A program made the position numbers and the translations under genes. Of a stretch of 10,457 nucleotides of DNA, positions 1 to 6,953 are shown piece by piece. Numbering within the stretch: position 1 is the stretch's first letter; each line of letters starts with the position of its first letter. This DNA comes from Planctomycetaceae bacterium. Its GTDB lineage: Bacteria; Planctomycetota; Planctomycetia; Pirellulales; Thermoguttaceae. The stretch is taken from NCBI GenBank assembly GCA_009776995.1, contig WRMR01000135.1, forward strand, positions 1 through 10,457, written 5' to 3'. Below the pieces are notes generated by a model, which did not search any database, was not told where the DNA came from, and saw only the letters and a list, made by a program, of their open reading frames with translations.

Positions 1-935
1 ACATCGGCTGGGGAATAGTTCTTGGGATAGACGTCATCGTCGGTACCCAATTTTTTGTCCGGCCCGCCGGAAATGATGGTGGGTGTGCCGTCATCCGTCC
101 TATTGGTTGGAAATTCGTAATAATACTCCTGTCCCCACGGGTCTAGCGGAACGACGGTTTCGGTCAAATAGGGACCACGCCACTTGGCGGCTGCCTGTTG
201 TGCGCGAAATGCTTGCGTTGCGGCAGAATAGTTGGACGTTCCAGTCCCAATTGGATTCATGCCCATTGGGTCATTTCCCATCGGATTCATACCCATCGGA
301 TTATTCCCCATTGGATTCATTCCCATCGGGTCGTTTCCCATTGGATTCATCCCCATCGGGTCATTTCCCATCGGATTCATACCCATCGGATTATTCCCCA
401 TTGGATTCATCCCCATCGGGTCATTTCCCATCGGATTCATGCCCATTGGATTGTTACCCATCGGATTCATGCCCATTGGATTGTTACCCATCGGATTCAT
501 CCCCATCGGGTCATTTCCCATCGGATTGTTACCCATTGGATTCATGCCCATCGGGTCATTTCCCATCGGGTTTGGACCGAGTTGGCCTTGATTACCTTGT
601 GGAGCCTGATATGCTGGCATGGGTTGCGTTGAATCAGGCACCGGCATAGGATTCATTGTTGTCGTCACCGTTGGCCGAGTGATGAGTGCTTGTAATCCTT
701 GCTCGGTCGTCGGGTAGGTTCCCGTGTGCATTTGGTATTCGTTCAGAGCACTCTTGAACGTGTCGATTTGCAAACCGGCCTGATCAATTTGCGAAGTTCG
801 ATAGCGCCGCCAGGCAATCGGCAAGAGAACCGCCATCAAAATCACAATGATGGCAAGCACAATGAGGAGCTCGATCAGCGTAAAACCACGCCGGAGTTCC
901 CGGTTTCGCAAGAATGTTTCGATTTGTTGGTTCAT
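1..935 (-). CDS. gspG: Type II secretion major pseudopilin GspG with a large NPMG-repeat insertion (3' end outside the window)
   Basis: This is the major subunit of the T2S pseudopilus, cleaved and assembled at the inner membrane. The N-terminus has a class III prepilin signal, RRG|FTLIELL, with cleavage expected after G17, Phe at +1 and Glu22 at +5, followed by a hydrophobic helix to about residue 41. Residues 71-90 (TGTYPTTEQGLQALITRPTV) and 252-268 (WRGPYL, then DPWG) are typical of GspG. About 160 residues lie between these blocks, where GspG proteins normally have only a short loop: a Pro/Gln-rich lead-in (91-120), 22 pentapeptides (121-230) and a short Ala/Gln linker. Residues 289-301 (SGGPDKKLGTDDD) resemble the Asp-rich calcium-site region of GspG. 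The family is usually about 140 residues; 311 codons are visible and no stop is reached. The ATG at 935 follows GAAAGGAAAAACA, a good ribosome binding site. It is the last gene of the operon visible here. Confidence 0.92.
   Translation of the reverse strand, partial: MNQQIETFLRNRELRRGFTLIELLIVLAIIVILMAVLLPIAWRRYRTSQIDQAGLQIDTFKSALNEYQMHTGTYPTTEQGLQALITRPTVTTTMNPMPVPDSTQPMPAYQAPQGNQGQLGPNPMGNDPMGMNPMGNNPMGNDPMGMNPMGNNPMGMNPMGNNPMGMNPMGNDPMGMNPMGNNPMGMNPMGNDPMGMNPMGNDPMGMNPMGNNPMGMNPMGNDPMGMNPIGTGTSNYSAATQAFRAQQAAAKWRGPYLTETVVPLDPWGQEYYYEFPTNRTDDGTPTIISGGPDKKLGTDDDVYPKNYSPAD
246..575 (-). repeat. 22 tandem 15-bp units encoding (M/N)(N/D)PMG inside gspG
   Basis: Twenty-two contiguous, in-frame 15-base units encode pentapeptides: ten begin MN, six are NDPMG, five are NNPMG, and the first is PNPMG. 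The last is MNPIG. MN units mostly alternate with ND/NN units, giving a 10-residue super-period that breaks at 501-530, where NNPMG is followed by NDPMG. Two longer exact repeats are visible. The 53 bases at 268-320 recur at 358-410 (offset 90), and the 44 bases at 427-470 recur at 457-500 (offset 30). These point to recent slippage or unequal exchange. Because the period is a multiple of three, other frames stay open here and give false ORFs on the plus strand. Confidence 0.97.
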
Positions 936-967
936 TGTTTTTCCTTTCAAAACATGTTTAAGGTGGG

Positions 968-998
968 AAGTGCAGAGAGCAGAGAGCAGAGAGCAGAG
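968..998 (+). repeat. Purine-rich heptamer array (left arm)
   Basis: After AAG, four consecutive heptamers occupy 971-998: TGCAGAG, then AGCAGAG three times. On the transcribed minus strand this is pyrimidine-rich and lies in the gspG leader, 36 bases or more before the start codon. It is the only array in the window that is antisense to the neighbouring genes. Confidence 0.85.
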
Positions 999-1003
999 AT
1001 ATT

Positions 1004-1012
1004 TTTATATCA
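1004..1012 (-). promoter_or_regulatory. Possible extended -10 promoter for gspG
   Basis: On the minus strand the sequence TGATATAAA (1012 down to 1004) fits an extended -10 element, TGnTATAAt. No good -35 is seen at the right distance. Transcription would begin near 997 and give a leader of about 60 bases that includes the pyrimidine-rich complement of the heptamers at 971-998. It lies in the 167-base gap between the four-helix gene and gspG, so gspG could be partly uncoupled from the operon. This is a motif match only. Confidence 0.3.
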
Positions 1013-1053
1013 CCATTCAAATTACGAACGGCAGTCCATAACAATATTTCCTG

Positions 1054-1150
1054 CAATCTTTCCACCCTGCGTTCCACACTTGGAAATTCAATATCTTGTA
1101 TTTTACACTTTGCTCTCGACGCCCTGCACTTGACACTCTGCGCTCTTCGC
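1054..1150 (-). repeat. Degenerate heptamer array spanning the 3' end of the four-helix-bundle gene
   Basis: Read on the minus strand from 1150, the sequence falls into 7-base steps such as GCAGAGT, GTCAAGT, GCAGGGC and GCAAAGT. It runs through the last 15 codons, across the TAA stop at 1105-1103, and then more degenerately to about 1054 (GTGGAAC, GCAGGGT, GGAAAGA, TTGCAGG). The part within the gene encodes a tail that looks unrelated to the protein fold. Confidence 0.7.
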
Positions 1151-1522
1151 TTTTTGCAAATTATTTTTGGCTGTTTTTATGGAGGCAACGAGCATGGCGA
1201 TGAGTTCATTCGTGTCTTTTGACATGCTGGCGTACATCTTTTCGTCGATGACCTCCGTGTCTTTCAATAATGTTATCCAATACAGCGTTTCGTCAGCTTC
1301 CTTGAGCGCAATACTGAGTTTGTGAATGAAGTCCGGTTTGCTTTCCGCACGTTTTGACTCTGTCACCAAAGCCCCAATAGCCGTGCCGCTTCGCAAAACC
1401 TGTTTGGCGAGTATGTATTCCTTTTGCTCTGTGATCAAGTACCGTGTCATGTTGACCACACGAATCGCAAACGCATAACCTTTATTCAGCAACACGGAAT
1501 CCGATTCTTGCGAGCTGGCCAT
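1103..1522 (-). CDS. Four-helix-bundle protein (S23/TIGR02436-like), 139 aa
   Basis: This small all-helical protein resembles the four-helix-bundle family that includes the 23S rRNA intervening-sequence protein S23 and the Avd proteins of diversity-generating retroelements. The biochemical role of most members is unknown. Recognisable family signatures are LRSGTAIGALVTES at residues 43-56 and the helix KLSIALKEADETLYWITLL at 68-86. I chose the ATG at 1522 because AGGAG lies 10 bases upstream. The longer frame would need a TTG at 1573 that overlaps the gspF stop, and it would translate heptamer repeat as MKCRERNAECRDRSEK. The last 15 residues (AKSAECQVQGVESKV) are encoded by heptamer repeat, so the original C-terminus may have been replaced. 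The gene sits 47 bases after gspF and 167 before gspG. It is not a T2S component, and there is no reverse transcriptase or rRNA nearby. Confidence 0.82.
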   Translation of the reverse strand: MASSQESDSVLLNKGYAFAIRVVNMTRYLITEQKEYILAKQVLRSGTAIGALVTESKRAESKPDFIHKLSIALKEADETLYWITLLKDTEVIDEKMYASMSKDTNELIAMLVASIKTAKNNLQKAKSAECQVQGVESKV

Positions 1523-1570
1523 CGTCTTTTCACTCCTGTCTCTGCACTCTGCGTTCCGCTCTCTGCACTT
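1523..1570 (-). repeat. Purine-rich heptamer array between gspF and the four-helix-bundle gene
   Basis: On the minus strand, from the gspF stop onward, the sequence divides into AAGTGCA, GAGAGCG, GAACGCA, GAGTGCA, GAGACAG, GAGTGAA and AAGACG. The array fills the whole 47-base gap and supplies the AGGAG ribosome binding site of the downstream gene. Its first 14 bases form the right inverted repeat of the candidate element. Confidence 0.82.
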
Positions 1571-2781
1571 CAAACGGAAATATCCATATCAAACACGGGC
1601 AACAGCAGTCCGATGATAATATAAAGGACGGCGGCACCCATCGCAAGCAGCATGATCGGTTCGATGAGCCGCATGAGCATATCCAGTTTTCGGGCAACCT
1701 GGCGTTCGATGGTGTCCGCCGCGTTGACGAGCACCGTTTCGAGCGAGTTCGATTCCTCGGCGACGCTGATCATGGCCATGACCTGCGGCGGGATGATGCC
1801 CGCCTCGCCGAGCGGCCTGGAAAGCGATTCGCCCGACGAAACGTTTTCCGCCGCCTTGTTGACCGCGTCGGTCAAAATGAGGTTGCCCGTCGATTGACTG
1901 CTGATTTCCAGCGATTTCAAAATCGGCACGCCGTTGGCCAGCAGCGTTCCGAGGACGCGGCATAAACTCGCGACCGACGAATTGAGCAGGATTTCGCCGA
2001 TGAGCGGCAGTTTCAGCTTGAAGCGGTCCACGAGTTTGCGTCCCCACGGTGTGGTGAGCTGGCTCCATATCCAAAACGTGACCGCCCCCATCACGATGAG
2101 CGCGTAATGCCAGTATGCCAGGATCAGCTTGTTGCCCTCAATGAGCGACACGGTGACCATCGGCAACGTCTTGCCGTTTTGCACGGACATTTCGAACATC
2201 GGCGTGAACCGGGGCACGAACACCGTGAGCAGCACAAACACCATCGTCACGCCGACGACGCTTAAAATCGTCGGGTAAATCATCGCCCCGATAATACGGC
2301 TTTTCATTTCGCCGGCCTCGTCGAGGAACTTGGCGACCCGTTTGAGCGAGTCCTCCAAAAACGCCCCTTCGACGCCCGCGCGGATAATGCTGATCGTCAG
2401 TGAATTGAACACCTTGGGGTGCGACGCGAAGGCACTGTCAATCGAATCGCCGTCGGACACGCGGTCGTGAATGTCGGTCAGCACTTCCTTCAAACGCGGG
2501 TGTTTCGCCTGACGGACGAGCACCTGGAACGCGGAAAGGATCGACACGCCGTTTTCGAGCAGCTCGGCCAACTGGTGCAGCATGGCCGCGACCACCGCGT
2601 TGGGCACGCGCCCCCGCAGGAACTTGAGTTCGATGTGCCCCTTTTTGGCGTTCTCAATCGTCAGCGCGAACAGCGACTGCCGGGCAAGCGTGTCGAGCAC
2701 GTCCCGTTTGGTGTTCGCGGTCAGTTTCCCCGTCACGTCGTCACCCTGTAACGTCCGGGCTAAATAAATGTAATCGGGCAT
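1570..2781 (-). CDS. gspF: Type II secretion inner-membrane platform protein GspF
   Basis: GspF (PulF/PilC family) is the polytopic inner-membrane platform that couples the GspE ATPase to pseudopilin assembly. At 403 residues it has the usual family length. The N-terminus (MPDYIYLARTLQGDDVTGKL) is typical. Two T2SSF domains lie at roughly 65-188 and 268-391, each with the LAxLLxNGVxIL signature (LAELLENGVSIL at 71-82 and LGTLLANGVPIL at 277-288). Three hydrophobic segments are visible at about 163-190, 219-239 and 374-398. The protein ends LLPVFDMDISV, close to the normal family terminus, so the adjoining repeat array does not appear to have truncated it. The ATG at 2781 lies 12 bases after the TPR gene stop. 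The ribosome binding site is weak (GGTGA), so translational coupling is likely. Confidence 0.97.
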   Translation of the reverse strand: MPDYIYLARTLQGDDVTGKLTANTKRDVLDTLARQSLFALTIENAKKGHIELKFLRGRVPNAVVAAMLHQLAELLENGVSILSAFQVLVRQAKHPRLKEVLTDIHDRVSDGDSIDSAFASHPKVFNSLTISIIRAGVEGAFLEDSLKRVAKFLDEAGEMKSRIIGAMIYPTILSVVGVTMVFVLLTVFVPRFTPMFEMSVQNGKTLPMVTVSLIEGNKLILAYWHYALIVMGAVTFWIWSQLTTPWGRKLVDRFKLKLPLIGEILLNSSVASLCRVLGTLLANGVPILKSLEISSQSTGNLILTDAVNKAAENVSSGESLSRPLGEAGIIPPQVMAMISVAEESNSLETVLVNAADTIERQVARKLDMLMRLIEPIMLLAMGAAVLYIIIGLLLPVFDMDISV

Positions 2782-2793
2782 GATTCGTCACCG

Positions 2794-5700
2794 TCAATCA
2801 ATGTTCGCGGCTTCGCGTTCACGTATTTGCTCAATCATTTTCACGTTTTCCTCACTCAACAATTGATAGCGTTCTCGTTCCTCATCGGTGAGCTGGTCAT
2901 TCTTTTCCACCTGAATGCGATAAAGATAAGACCGCCAGGAGTAGGGAAGCTCCAATCCCCGATAGCCCGGATATTTTTCAGCAAGCCGGGTGCAATACTC
3001 AATGGCCTTGTCGAAATAGTCCTTGTTTTTCGGTTTGCTCACAGACAGGGATTGATAACAATTCGCCAGTTGATAACAGGCATGTTCTCTGGAAATCCAA
3101 ATGATTTCCGGATAACCGATGGCCGCCACATCCGTATGTTTTTCCGCTTTGCTGAACTCCATGACCACGAGAAAATCGTCAATCGCCTTGAGAAGTTCGG
3201 ATTCCCATTGCCGGGCTTCCGCCCGGGATGCGATGAGGAAGAGTTCGTCGCCGCCTTGCAGAATAAATTCCGTGCAAAGTTCCGAAACGGGTGTTTCCAT
3301 GGCGCGAGGATCATTCCTGGAGTTCAGCAAGCGATACAAAAGCTCCCGGTAGGCATAGACCGTTTTGACACCTTTGGCATTTTCAAAACGAACCTCATCC
3401 AAAGGCGTCTCCGCAGTCAGTTCGACGGCTTTCATGTAATCCGCAGCCGCATGATGAGAACGATCATGAAAACAAAGCATGTCGCCACGCCACAGATACG
3501 CCTGGGCAAGCCGTTTTTTATCGGTTTCGCCATCACGTTCCAGCAGTTCAATGGCTCTTTCCATGTCGTTGATCGAAAGCGAACCGCTGCGCGGATGAGA
3601 GTAGTCGTAATATTTGTGCTGGAGGCGCGCTCTCCTGATCCAGTGATCCGGGTTGTCAGGATGAATCATGATCAAAATCGTCGCCACACGAACGGCTTCT
3701 TTGGCATTTTGCAGAGTTTCATAGCATTGCAAAAGCGGTTCCAGCACATCCGTGTCGTGCGAAGCGTACTTGAGGTATTGTTCGTAATGCTCTGCGGCGG
3801 AAGCATATTGCTTGCATTCAAAGAACATGTCACCGAGTTTTTTGTAAAACGGGTGATAGCTACTGTCATAGTCAATCACACGATTCAACAGGTAACACAA
3901 GCGCACGATTGTACTTTGCGGGACATTTCGTGTGTGATCAACATCCTCATCCACAGCTTTTTGATACAATGCATCCAAATATGTGCGGATGAACAATTCG
4001 GGAATCGGGTCCGGCTTTTGGCGTGAATCTCCGACAATCAATTCCACAATATTCCTGTTTGGTTGTTCAAAATTTGCAACAAAACCGAGCATTTGCTCTG
4101 TTTGTCCGGCCTTGTGCATGGCAAGGGCAACGTAGGCATAAAGCGGTTCGTGTGAACGTCCCCATTCGATGAGTTGCTCAAGCGTCACCCCGCCGGAAGT
4201 GTAATAGTCGATGACATCCTCGTACCGCCCCAGACAATACAGCGATTTGATGTGAATGTGGTGAATGTTGGGAACGTCAGAGTACCCCACTGTCACATCG
4301 TTATCCGGAATTTTCTGGTAAGCCTCTATCATAGCGAGTGCCTTGTCATAGTTACCTTGTCTGAGATGGATCGTTGCAATTTTGAATAGTACCCTGATCT
4401 CCTGCGTCTGTGATGAAAAATCGCTTCCGGTCGAATGCTTGTAATCATGATAAATGTAAGGCGAAACCTCTCCGGACATCAACCAGTCGTAAACGATTAA
4501 GCCATCTTCATCCGACAGGGGGAAGAGTATTTGATCCTCAAGCTCTCTCCGCGTAAAACACTTGGGATACTCCATCGGCGAAATCGTTTCCTGGTCCTTC
4601 CATCGGGCAATCAATTTTCTTGCCAATTCCGTCCCGTTTGGCAGTTCGTGATCATTGTTCCTTGTAATGATAACTTTGTGCCAACGTTCGATCCAGTCCA
4701 GCCCTTGCTTCAACATTTCAATATTTGTCGGGTCAAGTTCTGTTTTTTTATCAATGACATGCACCATGCCCGACATGGCATCAAAGCAGTCAGCATCAAT
4801 GGCAATGGCACGTTCAAAACACGTCACGGCCTCGCCATACTTTTGCAGTCGGAACAAAGCCCAACCCTGCATATTCGGCGGCATCGGCCAGGCAAGGTCG
4901 CAACGTTCCGCCGCAATGTAATCCTCAATCGCTTTTTCGTAGTATTCCGGCGCATTTTCATTCTCGGCGAAAAAGTAGTTGACCTGTCCGCGAAAATGAT
5001 AAAACACCGCCACGCTGTCATCCTGTTCGATCGCTTTGGTATAATGCGCGACGGCCTGCGTGTAATGCGAAAGGCGGAAATCTTTCCACAGCCGCGACAT
5101 GCGGTCATGCACGTAACCGCATACATAGTGATAAAACTTGCCGTCGTCTTCCGTCAGTCCGGTCCATTGCATCACCCGTTCCGGCACATCCTCCGGGCGA
5201 ACCTGTCCGGCTTTCACAACGATTTCACGAAATGCGTCATTCCAGCGGTCAAGTTCGCGGGATTCGGTGGTCACCGGTTTTTTGATCCGACGGGACACAA
5301 TTTGGCCGGTAAAATCAAGCGGCATATCGTGATCAAGAAAATCAGCGGCTTGTTCCAGCTTGGCGCGTGCCCGGGGCAAAAGATGGACCGCGTCCCAACT
5401 GCTGGGATCGTTCTCTGCAACTCGTTCCAGCAGGGCAACAGACTCGCGGAATTTCCCCAAATCAAAGGTACATCTTCCCTGCAAGGCCACCGGGATGATC
5501 CAATCCGGGGCAAGTTGCCCGGCTTTGACAAAATATTGTTGCGCGTTTGCGTAATCCTGCGGTTGTTTTGTTCGTTCGGCAAAACGAAAATCAGCCAGAC
5601 CACGAAAATAGTAAAATGTCGCAACCTTGTCGTTGAGTTCAATGGCCTTGTCAAAATTCTCAACCGCCTTGGCATAATATTCTTTGCTCAAATTGATTTC

Positions 5701-6846
5701 CGGGGTGTACCATAACTTAAGATGGTAAATATAACCCAGGGCATAGTAATAAACCGCCCCGTCACTTTCCCGGATTTCCGAAATTTCTTCAAGCAACTGC
5801 GGCACGTCATCGGAATGAATTTTATCGATACGCCGGGTAAGAAAATTCCAAAACTTGTCGTTCCACTTCCCGAATTCAAGAGTATTTTCAATGTTTTCCG
5901 GTTTTTCGATGGGGCTGGTATCAAAACTCCCAAAACTGAAATCCCAAACATCGTCCTCTGCCAGCTTGGGACGAGCTTGTTGTAACCCATCTATCGCATC
6001 CCGGTTATCGGCGTCAATTTTAATGGCCCGTTCAAACAAAGCGACCGCTTCCTTGTCATTGCCCAGGCGAAAGTGGCACCATCCCTGCATGGCCACCGGA
6101 AAAACCCAATCCGGGGCGCATTGCTCTGCTTTGGCATAAAACGGAAGTGCTTTGGAATAATACTCCGGACTATTGGTTCGTATGGCATAGAAATAATCGG
6201 CTTGACCACGAAAATGATGAAAATGTGCGATTTTATCATTCAATTCAATCGCCTTGTCATAATTCTCGACCGCTTTGGCATGATGTTGATCGCGCAACTC
6301 AACTGCCGGCGAATCCCGCAACAACGTGTCATGGATATATCCGAGGAGAAAGTAGTAAATCGCACCATCACTTTCCCGGATTTCTGATACTTCTTTGAGC
6401 AGTTGCGGTGCATCCCCGGACTTGATATTACGAATGCGCAAACGGATTGAATCCCAGTGGCGATCTTTCCACTTGTCAAATTCAAGTGCGTTTTCCATAT
6501 TCTCCGGCTTTTTGATGAGACTGAATTCTTTCATTTCCACGAAATCAAAGCTGAAATCCGGGTTGCTCGCCTCATCAGACGATTCGGCCGCATCGCCGCC
6601 CTTGTTTGTTTCCTGAGCCTTTTCCTTGAGGCCGTCCGCCGGGGCAAACGGGTCGTCATCGAAGTCGATGCTTTCGTCTGCGGATGAGAAAAAACCGATG
6701 GAAACGTCTTCCGTCACAAAAGGGCGACTGCCATCACGCTCATAATCAGTCCGCCCGAGTACAGCCACACTGACCATCATCGCAAGCAGTCCCGACGCCA
6801 AACAGCCCGGAATCAGGTACTCTTTCCAGTTCTCTTTCACTTGCAT
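2794..6846 (-). CDS. Large membrane-anchored TPR-repeat protein inside the T2S operon, 1350 aa
   Basis: No specific function is recognised. Residues 11-31 form one hydrophobic segment after a Lys-containing N-terminus, so I infer a signal anchor with the remainder outside the cytoplasm. An acidic linker (about 55-100) leads into three homologous modules of about 200 residues starting near 113, 315 and 522. Each opens with a short charged helix, has an (E/D)(D/S)DGxxY(Y/H) motif, then TPR-like helices such as AVENYDKAIELNDK and AVALFERAIKIDAD. Module copies share HFRGQADYF/YFRGLADFR/HFRGQVNYF and W(V/I)xPVAxQG-type segments. The second half continues with more divergent TPR-like helices up to an Arg/Glu-rich C-terminus. 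AGGAG lies 8 bases before the ATG at 6846. TPR arrays usually bind proteins; its place between gspE and gspF suggests a lineage-specific T2S partner, which is inference. Confidence 0.88.
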   Translation of the reverse strand: MQVKENWKEYLIPGCLASGLLAMMVSVAVLGRTDYERDGSRPFVTEDVSIGFFSSADESIDFDDDPFAPADGLKEKAQETNKGGDAAESSDEASNPDFSFDFVEMKEFSLIKKPENMENALEFDKWKDRHWDSIRLRIRNIKSGDAPQLLKEVSEIRESDGAIYYFLLGYIHDTLLRDSPAVELRDQHHAKAVENYDKAIELNDKIAHFHHFRGQADYFYAIRTNSPEYYSKALPFYAKAEQCAPDWVFPVAMQGWCHFRLGNDKEAVALFERAIKIDADNRDAIDGLQQARPKLAEDDVWDFSFGSFDTSPIEKPENIENTLEFGKWNDKFWNFLTRRIDKIHSDDVPQLLEEISEIRESDGAVYYYALGYIYHLKLWYTPEINLSKEYYAKAVENFDKAIELNDKVATFYYFRGLADFRFAERTKQPQDYANAQQYFVKAGQLAPDWIIPVALQGRCTFDLGKFRESVALLERVAENDPSSWDAVHLLPRARAKLEQAADFLDHDMPLDFTGQIVSRRIKKPVTTESRELDRWNDAFREIVVKAGQVRPEDVPERVMQWTGLTEDDGKFYHYVCGYVHDRMSRLWKDFRLSHYTQAVAHYTKAIEQDDSVAVFYHFRGQVNYFFAENENAPEYYEKAIEDYIAAERCDLAWPMPPNMQGWALFRLQKYGEAVTCFERAIAIDADCFDAMSGMVHVIDKKTELDPTNIEMLKQGLDWIERWHKVIITRNNDHELPNGTELARKLIARWKDQETISPMEYPKCFTRRELEDQILFPLSDEDGLIVYDWLMSGEVSPYIYHDYKHSTGSDFSSQTQEIRVLFKIATIHLRQGNYDKALAMIEAYQKIPDNDVTVGYSDVPNIHHIHIKSLYCLGRYEDVIDYYTSGGVTLEQLIEWGRSHEPLYAYVALAMHKAGQTEQMLGFVANFEQPNRNIVELIVGDSRQKPDPIPELFIRTYLDALYQKAVDEDVDHTRNVPQSTIVRLCYLLNRVIDYDSSYHPFYKKLGDMFFECKQYASAAEHYEQYLKYASHDTDVLEPLLQCYETLQNAKEAVRVATILIMIHPDNPDHWIRRARLQHKYYDYSHPRSGSLSINDMERAIELLERDGETDKKRLAQAYLWRGDMLCFHDRSHHAAADYMKAVELTAETPLDEVRFENAKGVKTVYAYRELLYRLLNSRNDPRAMETPVSELCTEFILQGGDELFLIASRAEARQWESELLKAIDDFLVVMEFSKAEKHTDVAAIGYPEIIWISREHACYQLANCYQSLSVSKPKNKDYFDKAIEYCTRLAEKYPGYRGLELPYSWRSYLYRIQVEKNDQLTDEERERYQLLSEENVKMIEQIREREAANID
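3195..6512 (-). other. Extent of TPR-like repeats, including three homologous ~200-residue modules (6510 to about 4730)
   Basis: Module boundaries estimated from the protein are residues 113-314 (about 6510-5905), 315-521 (about 5904-5284) and 522-705 (about 5283-4732). Period lengths of about 202 and 208 residues, with conserved helix order, indicate triplication of a multi-TPR block. Modules 1 and 2 are closest (KPENMENALEFDKW against KPENIENTLEFGKW), and module 3 is more diverged. The rest of the span holds less regular TPR-like helices. Confidence 0.75.
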
Positions 6847-6909
6847 GGCCTTTTCTCCTGAAATAATTGGTTGTCCTGAGTTTTACCAGAATGTTGCACT
6901 GAACTAATT

Positions 6910-6927
6910 ATCCGCTCCGGAACGGAT
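6910..6927. other. Near-palindrome in the gspE-TPR gap
   Basis: ATCCGCTCCGGAACGGAT is symmetrical except for one mismatched pair, with TCCGGA at its centre. It lies in the 107-base gap between gspE and the TPR gene, which otherwise holds the heptamers at 6936-6953 and the TPR ribosome binding site. No T-run follows on the minus strand, so it is not a standard terminator. It could be an RNA processing hairpin, a protein site, or chance. Confidence 0.3.
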
Positions 6928-6935
6928 TTATCTCC

Positions 6936-6953
6936 CCACTTTGCACTTTGCGC
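6936..6953 (-). repeat. Short heptamer repeat directly after the gspE stop
   Basis: On the minus strand, TAA is followed at once by GCGCAAAGTGCAAAGTGG, containing two exact copies of GCAAAGT. The motif and orientation match the arrays at the ends of gspF and the four-helix gene. Confidence 0.6.

Larger units (their letters stand above)
967..1571. mobile_element. Candidate 605-bp element: four-helix-bundle gene between 14-bp inverted repeats
   Basis: GAAGTGCAGAGAGC at 967-980 is matched exactly by its reverse complement at 1558-1571. The segment between them contains only the four-helix-bundle gene and its heptamer-rich flanks. The right repeat begins inside the TGA stop codon of gspF (1570-1572), and the left one lies 32 bases upstream of the gspG start. 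No convincing target-site duplication flanks the two ends, and no transposase is encoded. The inverted repeats are built from the same heptamers found elsewhere in the window, so chance pairing of two independent arrays is the main alternative. Confidence 0.4.

Noticed and set aside
246..575. CRISPR array
   Set aside because: Units are contiguous 15-mers with no unique spacers, and they encode an in-frame protein repeat.
83..649. Long plus-strand open frames (including 198-632 and 232-591) over the repeat region
   Set aside because: All are antisense shadows of the gspG pentapeptide array. A 15-base period without stops in one unit leaves whole frames open; the minus-strand product has clear GspG signatures.
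967..1571. Diversity-generating retroelement, suggested by an Avd-like four-helix protein
   Set aside because: No reverse transcriptase and no template/variable repeat pair occur in the window. The gspG repeats are regular tandem units rather than adenine-mutated copies of a template.
1523..1573. A 17-residue longer start (TTG at 1573) for the four-helix-bundle protein
   Set aside because: The start would overlap the gspF stop, the extension is translated heptamer repeat, and the ATG at 1522 has an AGGAG site at good spacing.
2827..5715. Long plus-strand frames at 2827-4026 and 4531-5715
   Set aside because: Both lie wholly antisense to the TPR gene, lack ribosome binding sites and family signatures, and read as antisense composition artefacts.
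6780..6846. Lipoprotein signal in the TPR protein (IPGC at residues 12-15)
   Set aside because: The hydrophobic stretch follows the cysteine instead of preceding it, so a signal anchor fits better than a lipobox.
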